From: JAWLFI01 sp964626595
GTDB taxonomy: Bacteria > Bacteroidota > Bacteroidia > Chitinophagales > Saprospiraceae
Length of the DNA: 64,000 nucleotides
Direction of reading: 5' to 3'
Assembly: GCA_964626595.1 (NCBI GenBank)
Contig: CAZVFU010000005.1
Location: 6,055 to 70,054, forward strand
The position numbers and the translations under genes were made by a program. Below, piece after piece: positions 26,340 to 36,400 of this stretch; position 1 is the stretch's first letter, and each line of letters opens with the position of its first letter. A model generated the notes under the pieces. That model had not been told where the DNA came from and made no database searches. It saw only the letters and a list, made by a program, of their open reading frames with translations.

Positions 26340-26786
26340 TTAGAACTTGCCAGTCAAAATGTTTATCAAGTCGACTAAGGCCCAAATACCACACCCACCA
26401 AGTGTAAGAATAAAAAGTATATTCCAACCTGCGGGTTTTCCTCTATACCATCTATGGGCGGCAAATCCACCTAAGAAAAACCACAAAGCTAAAGTAATCC
26501 ACATTTCATTGTCATCAGCAGCGCTATCTGTGATTCCGATAACCTGAGCAACTTTGTGAACGGCCTTGACTGACTTTTTCTTAACCCATGAGAAGAGTTT
26601 TCCAAACCCTTTCTTTTCGTTTTTAGCATAATGAGCCTGGTTTAATTCCAAAGCAGCCGGGGCATAAGTTTGCTCCATGACGGGCTCTATACCGTTTTCA
26701 GTAATTGTGTTGTTGTTTTCTGCAAATCCCAGGGAAGCAAGAAAAAACAGTAAAGCAGTGACAAAGAATAGTTTCTGTTGGTTCAT
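26340..26786 (-). CDS. TM2 domain-containing protein
   Basis: A 148-residue protein with a signal peptide (residues 1-22), a 65-residue periplasmic linker, and a C-terminal TM2 domain: two helices around LALWFFLGGFAAHRWYRGKPAGWNIL and FILTLGGCGIWALVDLINILTGKF, cited here in two parts. The conserved GGFAAHRWY and the acid-containing loop WALVDLINI match the family. Its role in Bacteroidota is unknown. It stands alone and is followed by the terminator at 26286-26320. Confidence 0.85.
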   Translation of the reverse strand: MNQQKLFFVTALLFFLASLGFAENNNTITENGIEPVMEQTYAPAALELNQAHYAKNEKKGFGKLFSWVKKKSVKAVHKVAQVIGITDSAADDNEMWITLALWFFLGGFAAHRWYRGKPAGWNILFILTLGGCGIWALVDLINILTGKF

Positions 26787-26971
26787 AATTTGAAATTTTA
26801 GTTTACCGAATGTAATAAAAGATTTATCAAATTAAAAAGAAACCTTCTATTTTGTGAATTAAATTTTTCTAGTTAGGCATAGTTGTCATTTTCAGGAGGT
26901 AATTATCACGATTTCCTATATCTAATCTCACTATGCCCCTCCAATCTTTACATGATATCAGGAACTGTTTA

Positions 26972-27490
26972 TTATAATGACAATAGATAAAAACCACCTA
27001 CGCGAATTTGCATGTAATTTAGACTTCCCTCTGTTAGGATCAGATTAAATGGAATATTTGCTGTGAGACCAATTTCGTCTGTCAACATATAGGAGCCGTA
27101 TACTCTTGGCGAAAATCCCAATTCAGAGTTTCCGCTGCCGCTGTATAAGCCTAAACCGAGACCTGCTCCAATTTGAAGTGCTTCCTTTTCATAAAACTTA
27201 TAACGGCCTACAGCGATAACCTCGGTGAGCGTAAAATCCGCGTCAAATGAACCGAAGATTGTGTTGACGGAAGAATTGAATGTTGTACCACCAATTTCTA
27301 AACCTGCAGATAATTCTTCCGAGATTCCGTAATATCCATTAATATTCCAGGCAAATCCACCTCCGTAGGCATCGCCGATGTCTCCTACAGGAATACCTGC
27401 ACCTAAATTTAAACCAACCTCAATTTCTTGAGCTATAGAAGTGGCTGATAAGCAAAACAAGGCCGCGAATGTAAGTAATAGATTTTTCAT
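26972..27490 (-). CDS. Outer-membrane beta-barrel protein
   Basis: A 172-residue exported protein: signal peptide (1-20), then GLNLGAGIPVGDIGDAYGGGFA and repeated amphipathic strands, ending in GGFYLLSL. This is a typical OMP_b-brl plan with eight strands. It stands alone. I cannot assign a substrate or ligand. Confidence 0.78.
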   Translation of the reverse strand: MKNLLLTFAALFCLSATSIAQEIEVGLNLGAGIPVGDIGDAYGGGFAWNINGYYGISEELSAGLEIGGTTFNSSVNTIFGSFDADFTLTEVIAVGRYKFYEKEALQIGAGLGLGLYSGSGNSELGFSPRVYGSYMLTDEIGLTANIPFNLILTEGSLNYMQIRVGGFYLLSL

Positions 27491-27800
27491 AATTCTAAAG
27501 TTTTTTGGTTTAGACTAAGATAAGGATTTTTTGCCTTTTTATAGTGTTTCAACAGTAATAGTTGGTTTCGTCAATTCGTGATTATCACTTTAAAATTATT
27601 AAACACAAGTGGTTCGGCCCCCTATCATCCACCTTGCGTTATTTTGAAATATCGCTCAAGTTCGAGGGTTGGCCTTATAATAGGAAGTTGATTTATAATT
27701 TATTATAATTTCAAATCCTATCTATCTTGTAAAGTTTATGAATAATGCGGGTCAATTACTCTTTCTGATGTTGATGGGGATCACCAAATCAGTACTTTCT
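27491..27800. other. Intergenic gap without recognised features
   Basis: This 310-bp AT-rich gap separates two minus-strand genes. I see only a short palindromic AT stretch near 27690-27710 and no gene, terminator with T-run or repeat copy. Confidence 0.5.
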
Positions 27801-29288
27801 TTATTTATACAGCACATCCATTTTTTGACGATAAATATCAGTTAGTTTGCTTGACACGGGTTGATGCCCAAGTATGTTTTCCATCAGTTCCAGACTTTCA
27901 TACTTCCGACCATGGCGGAATATTTTTGTGTTCAACCACTCTAATACCCTTGAAAAATCCATCGCAGCAATATCTTCCTCAATACGCGTAAGATCTTTCT
28001 TCATCTTGGCGAATAATTCAGCTGCGTATATACTCCCCAGAGTGTAGGTAGGGAAATAGCCCAGTCCGCCATGTGCCCAGTGGACATCTTGCAAAATACC
28101 TTGATTCGGAGAGCTTACTTTAAGCCCCATTTTATCTAAATACTGTTGATTCCAATACGCTTCTAAGTCATCTACCTGAAGTTGGTTCTCCAATAGTTTC
28201 TTCTCAATGTCGTATCGAATAATAATGTGACGATGGTAGTGAAGCTCATCGGCTTCGGTGCGGATTAAGTTAGGCGAAAGAAAGTGCATAGCTTTTAAGA
28301 AGGAGCGAACATCTTCCTTTGGTGCATAACTTCCATAGGCTTGTTTAAGTTTTGGGTAAAGATGATTCCAAAATGGAATCGACTTTCCAATTTGGACCTC
28401 CCAAAATCGCGCCTGAGATTCATGGATAGATAAGCTAGCAGCTTGGCCGAGGGGTAGTCCCTCGTATTCACTTTTGGGCAATCCCTGTTCGTACAATGCA
28501 TGACCTCCTTCGTGAATACTTCCCCAAATGATGGGGCTTATATGTTTTTCGCTGCTATGGGTCGTTAATCGAATGTCATGTGGCGACAGCGAAATGGTAA
28601 AAGGGTGCTGTGAAATATCTTGTCGGCCGCGATTGAAGTCAAATTTCATCTTTCGAAGGATATCCAGGCTGAATTCCCATTGTGTATTTTGGGGTACTTC
28701 TGCTTTTAAGATATGACGGTAATCTTCCTGCCGTTCTTCACATTCTGATATCAATACTTGTAATTCCTTGTCTAATGTCTGAAAGAGGGGGTCGAGCGTT
28801 TTTACTCGAAGTCCTTTATCGTACAAATTGAGCATAGCATCATAGGGGTGGTCCTGATACCCTCTGAGTTCTGCTTCCTCTCTTTTCATATCCAATAAGG
28901 GTTCAAAGGCGTTCAAAAAGATATTGGCATCTTGGTTTGCTCTTGCATTAACCCAAGCGGAGTAGGATGCTGAGATCAGCTCTGAACGTTTTTCAACAAA
29001 TGATGCTGATAATTGACTGGCAATTTGGTAGTCGTATAAACTTCTTTCGACATTAATTTGCTGTTCGTTCGTTAAATCTTTTCCTAATAACTTTTCCAAA
29101 AGGAGGCCTGTGGACTTGGATGTGAATTTCTGATGGGACAGACTGCTCAAGTAGGCGATTTGTTTACTTCGAAATGCGGATGCCTCAGTGGGCATCATTA
29201 CCTCCTGATCCCACTGTAAATTTGCGATAGTGGAGTCCAGAAAATATATTTCCTTCATGAGCTTGTGATAATCATCGTATAGGTTCAT
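27801..29288 (-). CDS. Carboxypeptidase M32 (thermostable carboxypeptidase family)
   Basis: Cytoplasmic zinc carboxypeptidase of 495 residues, the usual size. The zinc site HEGGH is at 259-263 followed by ALYEQGLP, and the third-ligand motif IHESQARFWE lies about 25 residues later. Family motifs DPH-like SPHDIRLTTH and the C-terminal YTLGSIYAAELF are present. It likely recycles peptides. It stands alone on the minus strand. Confidence 0.95.
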   Translation of the reverse strand: MNLYDDYHKLMKEIYFLDSTIANLQWDQEVMMPTEASAFRSKQIAYLSSLSHQKFTSKSTGLLLEKLLGKDLTNEQQINVERSLYDYQIASQLSASFVEKRSELISASYSAWVNARANQDANIFLNAFEPLLDMKREEAELRGYQDHPYDAMLNLYDKGLRVKTLDPLFQTLDKELQVLISECEERQEDYRHILKAEVPQNTQWEFSLDILRKMKFDFNRGRQDISQHPFTISLSPHDIRLTTHSSEKHISPIIWGSIHEGGHALYEQGLPKSEYEGLPLGQAASLSIHESQARFWEVQIGKSIPFWNHLYPKLKQAYGSYAPKEDVRSFLKAMHFLSPNLIRTEADELHYHRHIIIRYDIEKKLLENQLQVDDLEAYWNQQYLDKMGLKVSSPNQGILQDVHWAHGGLGYFPTYTLGSIYAAELFAKMKKDLTRIEEDIAAMDFSRVLEWLNTKIFRHGRKYESLELMENILGHQPVSSKLTDIYRQKMDVLYK

Positions 29289-29317
29289 ATGTTGCTTTTC
29301 TAATGTATAAATATATG

Positions 29318-29545
29318 CTCGGCGGGTGGCCGGGGTAGGGGTAGTAGCGGCCCGCCGACTTCTGAGGCGGCGGGGTCTCGGCCATTGAAATTTTAGCTTT
29401 GAATGAAAAGATTTTGGGTTTGAAGCAGATCTTTTTAGTTATCAAATCCAGGCCGAGACGAAACAAGGTGCACCCGCGAATGGCCCGACCGCGAGCTGCG
29501 GGGCTGGCCTGAGAAGTTGCTAAAGCTCGCGGGACCCCTATAAAA
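29318..29545 (-). repeat. GC-rich interspersed hairpin repeat, copy 2 (reverse, possibly compound)
   Basis: On the minus strand this reads GGGGTCCCGCGAGCT ... AGCTCGCGGTCGGGC then CATTCGC, the same order as the copy at 7207 (hairpin arm, GG-CGGGC, ATTCGC). A 9-bp inverted pair GTCTCGGCC/GGCCGAGAC (29375-29383 and 29451-29459) spans the middle, so two elements may be joined. It lies between the trxA terminator and the M32 gene. Confidence 0.45.
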
Positions 29546-29572
29546 AAAAAGCCCTGCTAAAAAACAGGGCTT
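29541..29572 (-). terminator. Rho-independent terminator of trxA
   Basis: On the minus strand an 8-bp perfect stem (29549-29556 with 29565-29572, loop of 8) is followed by a T9 run at 29541-29549. It lies 22 bp after the trxA stop. Confidence 0.88.
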
Positions 29573-29593
29573 AAAATAATTCGGTGTTCAAAA

Positions 29594-29911
29594 TTAAATC
29601 TGGGCGTCAATTTTTGCCTTTAATCCCTCTTTCGAGGTAAGACCTACTTGTTTATCAACGATCTCTCCATTTTTGAGGAAAAGGATTGTCGGAATGGATC
29701 GAATGCCATATTTCATGGAAACATCGGAGTTTTTATCCACATTGACTTTCCCAATTTTTGCTTTCCCTTCGTATTCTTCAGCTAATTCTTCTACGATGGG
29801 ACCAATCATTTTGCAAGGTCCACACCATTCTGCCCAAAAGTCGATGACGACGAGTCCGTCATTGTCTAAAACTTCTTGCTTGAAATTGCTGTCGGTGAAT
29901 TCTTGTGCCAT
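29594..29911 (-). CDS. trxA: Thioredoxin
   Basis: General cytoplasmic disulfide reductase, 105 residues, with the active site WCGPCK (Cys30/Cys33) and the cis-proline segment RSIPTILF. The open frame runs upstream to 29983, but MAQEFTDSNF at 29911 gives the standard length and does not extend into the divergent gene. It ends in a strong terminator. Confidence 0.96.
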   Translation of the reverse strand: MAQEFTDSNFKQEVLDNDGLVVIDFWAEWCGPCKMIGPIVEELAEEYEGKAKIGKVNVDKNSDVSMKYGIRSIPTILFLKNGEIVDKQVGLTSKEGLKAKIDAQI

Positions 29912-29965
29912 ATTGTATATAAATTTTCGTTTTGTGTGTACTTTGCTATTATAAACGCAAAGCCT

Positions 29966-31024
29966 GTGAATAAGTTGCCACAAATTTACGGAATTCTACT
30001 CGCACTCCTTACAGTCGGGTTGCATTTTTTGTCAGGACGGCTTTTCCCCGGAATGACTGAACTCCTGTATTTGCACTTTATCTATGTAGTTGTGAAATGG
30101 GTATTATGGCCCTTGACTGTTTGGCCTGTTTCGGCTTTCAGTATTTTTGCCGGCTTTGTATTTATAATTTTTGGTTTTTGGGTATACCGGGCGTTTCAGA
30201 TGAAATTTTCGATCTGGAAGTTCTCTTTGGGAGTGCTAAATGTTGCTGGGTTGCTTATTGGCCTATTTTATTTGAATTGGGGCTTTAATTATTCTTTACC
30301 TAAGATGGTCGAGCGGCTGGGATGGGATGTGCCAGAGTATGAGGCCAGCCGGATATCGTCTTTATATGCGTCCGTCACTCATGAGATGCTTTCAGCTCGC
30401 AAAGATTGGGTTGAGGAAGGGACTGGATCTCCTAATTTAGATGAAGATTTCATTCGGTCAGAGGTGGGCCGTATTCAAAAAGCATGGTTGATAGAGAAGG
30501 ATCTGTATGTTTCTGTCCCGGCACAGATTCGTCCTTTGCCAAAAGGACTGCTGCTTCGGATTAGTACGGCTGGGTTTTACTTTCCTTTTGGTGGCGAGGG
30601 GTACTGGGATGCGGGTTTGCATGATTTAGTGGTTCCTTTCGTTATGGCCCACGAGCTGGCCCATAATTATGGCATCACAGATGAAGGTGAAGCTAATTTT
30701 ATCGCCTTTCATACTTGTATTCAATCTGAACATGCTTTTATTCGGTATTGTGGATACCTCAATTTTTGGCGGTATGTGGCAAGACAATTTAGATATATGG
30801 ATCCGGAAGGGTTTGAGAAAGAATGGGCCTGTTTGTCTGATACAATTAAAAACGATCTCATTCAGATACATGAACAGCATGATTTATACCCAGACATCCT
30901 TCCTCAAGTCAGAGATGTTATTTACGATACCTTCCTGCGCGCTCAGGGCGTTCAATCGGGACTTGAATCATATGCCGAGGTGGTCAAGTTGGAGTTAGCC
31001 TATCGAGCTTTGGAAAATCATTAA
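29966..31024 (+). CDS. DUF3810 family membrane protein with HExxH metallopeptidase motif
   Basis: Three hydrophobic segments in the first 120 residues are followed by a soluble domain with HELAH at 229-233 and a downstream Glu in TDEGEANF, the pattern of a zinc metallopeptidase. The substrate is unknown. The GTG at 29966 (VNKLPQIYG) avoids overlap with trxA; the open frame extends to 29876 through the trxA start, and TTG at 29972 is another option. The gene overlaps the convergent barrel gene by 4 bp at its 3' end. Confidence 0.83.
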   Translation: MNKLPQIYGILLALLTVGLHFLSGRLFPGMTELLYLHFIYVVVKWVLWPLTVWPVSAFSIFAGFVFIIFGFWVYRAFQMKFSIWKFSLGVLNVAGLLIGLFYLNWGFNYSLPKMVERLGWDVPEYEASRISSLYASVTHEMLSARKDWVEEGTGSPNLDEDFIRSEVGRIQKAWLIEKDLYVSVPAQIRPLPKGLLLRISTAGFYFPFGGEGYWDAGLHDLVVPFVMAHELAHNYGITDEGEANFIAFHTCIQSEHAFIRYCGYLNFWRYVARQFRYMDPEGFEKEWACLSDTIKNDLIQIHEQHDLYPDILPQVRDVIYDTFLRAQGVQSGLESYAEVVKLELAYRALENH

Positions 31025-31860
31025 GGGTTGTAAAACAAAGCGGCTCCCGGCTGCCAACCAAATTCGGGCTGAATATAGCTGCCACTATGTCCACCAAAGG
31101 AATCGAAATAAAAGCCAAAACCAAGCGTGAATGCGCCAAGAGAAGGGAAGTAGCTCATTTTAATATCCCACTCGGGTGCGAGTAAATACCGAACCCCCAT
31201 CCCCAGAACTAAATCTGAATTGACGTCCAGGTAAAACGAGCCGTAAAGGCGAAATTCCGGAGAGACTTCATACTTCGAGGATAAAAGAACGGATGCATTT
31301 TCAAATGATGATCCGATTATTGGGAACAAATGTTGTACCCATAATCCAAGCTCAAGTTGATCTAATGGCTGTGACCAAATCGCCAAATCCATCGTAAGTT
31401 GCTGTTCTATTTCGTATTGCGGTGCGTTTCGTTGTCCAAAATTTAATTGGGTTCCCAATGAAAACTTATCCGTAAGTTTTCGTCCATATTGACCGGAGAA
31501 GTGCAGTAAATGCACGGCTGAATTTCCTGTATATCTTGCCTGAAGGCCGAAATGTTGGGTTGACTGGAAAACAAATTTCGCGCCCGCCTGAAAATGCTGT
31601 AAGCCAAAATCGCCAGCAGTTAAATTTCTAAAAGAGACGGCATATTGTTGACTCCCTTGAGCTAGGCCGAGCGCGGGGCTAGCCAATGCGGAAAGCCCCA
31701 AATCCTCAACCGCCTGACTTTGTCCTGTATTTAAGGCTGCAAAGTGAGGATAGTCTTTTATGAAATTTTGGGACTGGCCTTCTGTTGAACTACAGAATAC
31801 AGTGAGCAGTAATAAAGAGAATCCAGATAAGAATTTGCACATTGTTCTAAAAGATTGCAT
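31021..31860 (-). CDS. Predicted outer-membrane beta-barrel protein of unknown function
   Basis: A 279-residue exported protein with a signal peptide (residues 8-28; first start MQSFRTM) and a C-terminal part made of regular amphipathic strands such as FGLQARYTGNSAVHLLHFSGQYG and WDIKMSYFPSLGAFTLGFGFYF, cited by their starts. The N-terminal SALASPALGLAQ recalls PorV/PorQ-type barrels, where NPA/ASPA follows a short plug, but I cannot assign it to that family. Confidence 0.7.
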   Translation of the reverse strand: MQSFRTMCKFLSGFSLLLLTVFCSSTEGQSQNFIKDYPHFAALNTGQSQAVEDLGLSALASPALGLAQGSQQYAVSFRNLTAGDFGLQHFQAGAKFVFQSTQHFGLQARYTGNSAVHLLHFSGQYGRKLTDKFSLGTQLNFGQRNAPQYEIEQQLTMDLAIWSQPLDQLELGLWVQHLFPIIGSSFENASVLLSSKYEVSPEFRLYGSFYLDVNSDLVLGMGVRYLLAPEWDIKMSYFPSLGAFTLGFGFYFDSFGGHSGSYIQPEFGWQPGAALFYNP

Positions 31861-31914
31861 ATTCGTAATGTGGTAAAGTTACGTAGAAATCACGAACGGC
31901 GAAATACTTCTTCA

Positions 31915-32007
31915 ATGGGGCGAGTTATTTTTCTCTTAATCATAGCCCTGATGCTGATTCTAATCATTTATGGTTTAGTTCAAACCCTGGACTTTTCAGT
32001 TGAGTAG
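31915..32007 (+). CDS. Candidate 30-residue single-helix membrane protein
   Basis: ATG at 31915 to TAG at 32005-32007 encodes MGRVIFLLIIALMLILIIYG followed by a ten-residue tail LVQTLDFSVE. Hydrophobic residues 4-23 are long enough for one membrane helix, and the ends are polar. It fills the gap between two minus-strand genes and starts 54 bp from the upstream divergent gene start. There is no clear Shine-Dalgarno, which is normal for Bacteroidota. No homologue can be recognised by eye. Confidence 0.4.
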   Translation: MGRVIFLLIIALMLILIIYGLVQTLDFSVE

Positions 32008-32013
32008 TCCATT

Positions 32014-32535
32014 TTATTGAGATTTGGTATAAGATTGTTTGTATTGACTCCAGGGCGTCTTTTTGAAGTGGTCATCACCGATGTAAGTCATTATCGTTTT
32101 GAAAGTGGTGGCATCCTGATACCCTTTCACAGGCTGGATAACCTCAGCTTCTTCATTTAGGAATATAAAAGTGGGGTAGGAGAGTTGGTTGCGGGAAATA
32201 TGAGCAGCCAATTCGTGATAGTCTCGCTTTCCTTTTCGCTCTCTTAGCTTGAAAACCTTTCCCTTAAATTGAATACTTTCTTTTTGTTCGGCATTAAATT
32301 TTACCGGATAAAAATTAGAGTTCAGATATTCAATGATAAAGGGATCGGTCATTGTGGTTTTGTCCATTCGTTTACACCAACCACACCAATCCGTATATAA
32401 ATCTACAAAGATTTTTTTCTGTTCCTTTTTTTGTGCCTCTATAGCTTCTTCAAAACTCATCCATTGCACTTTTTGTGCTTCGGAGTGAATTGGGCCCAAA
32501 AAGAAAAACGAAATCAACACAAAAAATCGACACAT
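32014..32535 (-). CDS. Exported thioredoxin-fold protein (DUF255/thioredoxin-like)
   Basis: A 173-residue protein with a signal peptide (residues 1-20, ending SEAQ), then a thioredoxin-like domain with WCGWCKRMD (Cys51/Cys54) and a cis-proline segment LSYPTFIFLNEE. The pattern is of periplasmic thiol:disulfide proteins that follow 'DWCGWCK'. It probably reduces or repairs envelope disulfides; the partner is unknown. Confidence 0.86.
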   Translation of the reverse strand: MCRFFVLISFFFLGPIHSEAQKVQWMSFEEAIEAQKKEQKKIFVDLYTDWCGWCKRMDKTTMTDPFIIEYLNSNFYPVKFNAEQKESIQFKGKVFKLRERKGKRDYHELAAHISRNQLSYPTFIFLNEEAEVIQPVKGYQDATTFKTIMTYIGDDHFKKTPWSQYKQSYTKSQ

Positions 32536-32710
32536 TACACTGGATTTTATATCAAGTATACGTAATATTAGTTAAAATGATTTTTTCTCACTTACTTATC
32601 CACTGACTTTAATAGAAATTTAACTATTTAAGTGCTTTATACCTATTCTTTTCTTCTCTATCGTAAGGAAACATTAACTTGCCCGTTGATTGGGTAATGT
32701 TATTTGCCAA

Positions 32711-33406
32711 ATGTTAGATAGAGGTTCCATTGCAATTTTATTGTTTAGCTTTTCCCCTGAGCGTTCAGCAAGAGAAAAAACCTGGCTGCGCAATAGGGGT
32801 AAGAATATCGAATTACATCAGCGAGTCCATAAGCGCATAAAGTGTTTAGCTCGACGAGCAGGTGTTGACTTCTTCCATATTGACGAAGGTCAGCAACTGG
32901 GAAGGGATTTTCAGGATCGTCTTTGGAATGCTGTTGAGCATGTCTTTAATCAAGGTTATCGTGCGGTGCTGACTCTGGGTGGTGATACGCCGACTTTAAC
33001 TGACATCATCCTTCAACGAAGCTTGAATCAACTTCAGTGCGAGCATAATGTTTTGGGGCCCAGCAGAGACGGGGGGACCTATTTGATTGGCTTTCAAAGA
33101 GCTTGGTTTCTAAATATCCGTCACCATCAAATTCAATGGCATGCCGGCACCGATTTTGATCAGCTTTTATCTCTATTGACGCAGGAGGAAGTTTGGATCG
33201 CTCCTGTTTTATCGGATTGGGATACATTTACAGACATTCAGTATCAATTGTGTCAGCAGCCCGCGTTTTGGCTTTGGAGAGTAATCATTTCTGATTTGCT
33301 CATTTCGTCTTGCGAAATCACATTTGTGAGAAGTGTTTATAGAAAAGTTCAAAATTTGGTTTTCGGTTTAGGCATGCGGGCTCCTCCTCTGCGGCAACTT
33401 TTTTAG
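32711..33406 (+). CDS. DUF2064 glycosyltransferase-like protein (rSAM-associated transferase 1 type)
   Basis: Nucleotidyl/glycosyltransferase-like fold (GT-A), 231 residues from the ATG at 32711 (MLDRGSIAILL). The DUF2064 motifs are RAVLTLGGDTPTL near the middle and VLGPSRDGGTYLIGF just after. In this family (TIGR04282) members often sit beside radical SAM enzymes. An open frame begins earlier with TTG at 32690, but the ATG is better. It precedes a TonB-dependent receptor by 17-38 bp and a radical SAM gene further on. Confidence 0.8.
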   Translation: MLDRGSIAILLFSFSPERSAREKTWLRNRGKNIELHQRVHKRIKCLARRAGVDFFHIDEGQQLGRDFQDRLWNAVEHVFNQGYRAVLTLGGDTPTLTDIILQRSLNQLQCEHNVLGPSRDGGTYLIGFQRAWFLNIRHHQIQWHAGTDFDQLLSLLTQEEVWIAPVLSDWDTFTDIQYQLCQQPAFWLWRVIISDLLISSCEITFVRSVYRKVQNLVFGLGMRAPPLRQLF

Positions 33407-33444
33407 TTTTTCCCTTTGCAACTTTGAAAACCAAAAGACTTAAA

Positions 33445-36400
33445 ATGAACTTAGCCTTACGTCTATACGTATGCAGATTTATCTGTATCCATCTTCTGAT
33501 TGTGCCCTTTTTTGCGGGAGCTCAATCATCCCTTACCGTTTATTTATTTGACCGCGATCTGGACCAGCCCATTTCAGCTCATAGTGTTGTTCTGGAGCAT
33601 GCCCCGAGTGGCCTTCAACTTTCCGGATTGACTGACAATCAGGGAATCTTTACTTTTAAGAATTTAACCGCACGAGCGAATTACAGCTTAATTTCCCTGG
33701 AATCCCCCCAGTACAGACCAGACACTATTTCTAATATTTCTTTGCGCTCACGAGAGGAAAAGTATCTGGATATGGGGGTGTCAAGCCGGCAATCGATAGA
33801 TTTGGATGAAATTGTTATTAAAGCCCGACCCTCTCAGCGTATCAATAGGACCAACGCCGAGGTGGCCTTTGAATTGGATGAAAAAAATATTCAGGCTATT
33901 CCTGTGGAGGGACGTGATATTACTCGTGTCCTCTACCGCATGCCTAACGTTTCTCAAGCGACAGGATTTTATCCAGAGGCTCCCAATGTGAGTATTAATG
34001 GGGCAAATCCGCTGTATTCCACCTACTTAATTGATGGCATGGACAATAACGAGCGTTTTCTAGGTGGTCAAAAGTTTCCGATACCGACTGGATTCACTCA
34101 AAATATTACGCTCTTAACCAACAATTATAGCGCGGAATATGGACTGGCTGGAAATGGAGTTTTAAATATTACGACCAAGTCGGGAACCAATGAATTCTCC
34201 GGCGAGGCCTTCACTATTACACGCCCGGGAGCTGTCATCGATGGCAATACCCGGTTTCCACAACGCGATCTATCCGGCAACTTAGTCAAAGAAGGCTTCC
34301 AGCGGTATCAGGCTGGCGTCGGTTTCGGAGGCGCGCTTGTGGAAGATAAGACCTTTTATTACCTCAATGTTGAGCACACAACTGACCTCAAACAAAATAT
34401 TTTGAGCTCACCATCTCTTGGTGTAAGTGAGAACGTAAATGGGCAAAATCAGTTTACCTATATTTCAGGTAAAATTGACCAGATTTGGAGTAAAAAATTT
34501 CGCTCCTCTCTTAGATATAATGAGGGAATCGTACGCGTGGAAAATCCGGGCGGTGGTTTGACGGGTGGAGTTACATTTCCATCTGCCGGACTCGTTCAAG
34601 ATCGATTGTCCCGGCACGTGGCATTGAAGAATACTTATCATACGAATAGCTTGAGTATTCAGACAAACTTACAATACTCTCGCTTTCGATGGAATTACGG
34701 TCGGCCTCTTCAAGGAGGGAATAGCCCTCAGGTTACTCTACTTGACGCGATGGAGGTTCCGGCTGCCGTACTGGGACACCCTGGATTCGTTTTCGATCAA
34801 ACTGAGCACACCTTTCAATGGCAACAAAAACTCATGCTCTACGTCGGTAATCATCGCATCAAAGCGGGTGGTGGGATTATTCACAGCAGACACTCCCTTT
34901 TTGGAGGAGGAAATCCCAATGGGAATTATCGGGTGAAACTCAGTGAGAGCCAACAAAACAACCTACCCCGGGGATTAGGCTCGAACCTGTCGATTGAAGA
35001 TTTACCTTCAGATATTGAGGTTTTGAACTATAATGTGGAGTTACGCCCCAATTCCTTCGGTCGGAATCAAACGGTGTACTCTTTGTTTGTTGAAGATCAA
35101 TTTCGACTCAATCACCGCATGAATGTCACAGCAGGTCTGCGTTATGATTATGATAAGCTGACCGAAGATCCCAATGGAAACGGAGATGTTAACAATCTGG
35201 CGCCCCGCCTTAATCTGAATTACAAATTGACTGATAAATCTGTCCTTCGCGCTGGGTATGGCATGTTTTACGACAAGATCATTTACGCAGTAATAAGTGA
35301 TGCGCTCCAACAAAATACGGTTTCTCCGGACTATGCCAGACAGGTAGAATATCTGCTTGCTCAAAACGGCCTGTATGGAGATTATAATATCGAAGACGTA
35401 TTGTTTAATGGAAATTTGCAAGCTGGCCAGAATCAGGTTGAATTTTTAGAAGGGCCCACTGCTGAAGAGGTGGATATTCCGCGAGACCTGATTTTTAGCA
35501 ATGAGCGCCGTATTTTACCCCCTAATGGATTGATAAATCCGGTTACACATCAATTTTCTATAGGCTACCAGAATCAGCTAAATGAGACCACCTTATTTTT
35601 CGTTGACCTCATGCACAATCGATCTTATCATTTATTCCGACTTCGAAATTTAAATCGCGCGGCTCCGTATGACATCGATCCGGATAATGTTGAAATACGA
35701 ACTATGGCCCAGGCAGACGCTCAGCGCTTGGCACCTGTTCTTTTTGATGAAGAGTCGGGTTTGCCGTATGTCGATGTCCTGGGTGAGCGCCTGTATGGAG
35801 GTGCCCGGAATGTCATGCTGACAGAGACAGCTGGTGAAAGCCGGTACTATGCAGCTTCTTTCAATATGCAAAAGCAAAGAGGAGAAGATGACTACTCCTT
35901 TTTATTAAACTATACGCTCTCTCGACTTCGAAATAATACTGAAGACATTAATTTTCGTGCGATGGATGCCAATGATTTTGAGGCCGAATGGGGCCCCTCT
36001 ATAAATGATCGCTCACATATTATTAACGGTATTTTTACCTATTATCTGGAAAGTAGCTGGCAATTCACTCTGGCTGCATTATTGCAAAGCGGACAGCCCA
36101 TCAATCGCATTCCGGATGCGACCCAATTTGGCACGACAGATTTGAATGGAGATGGTTCTTCCTTCGGCGATGCTTATGTGGGTAATAGCGATCGACATCC
36201 TGGAGAGTCTCGAAATTCGGATCGATTACCCTGGGCTAATACTTTTGACGTATCCATAACTTATGAATGGCAGCTGGGCAAGAATGCGCTGGAGCTCCGA
36301 GCTGATGTGTTTAATATTTTTAATGCACAGAATCTAAGTGGCTACAGTAACAATGCCACGCAGAGTAACCAAATTCAGCCGGGGTCGATTGCCAGTGGAG

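Noticed and set aside
29272..29466. 64-codon minus-strand open frame upstream of the M32 gene
   Set aside because: It covers repeat copy 2 and overlaps the start of the M32 gene; no signal of its own.
31021..31860. PorV/PorP type IX secretion component
   Set aside because: Only the ASPALGLAQ segment resembles PorV-like barrels; the family cannot be supported by eye, so it is called an unassigned barrel.
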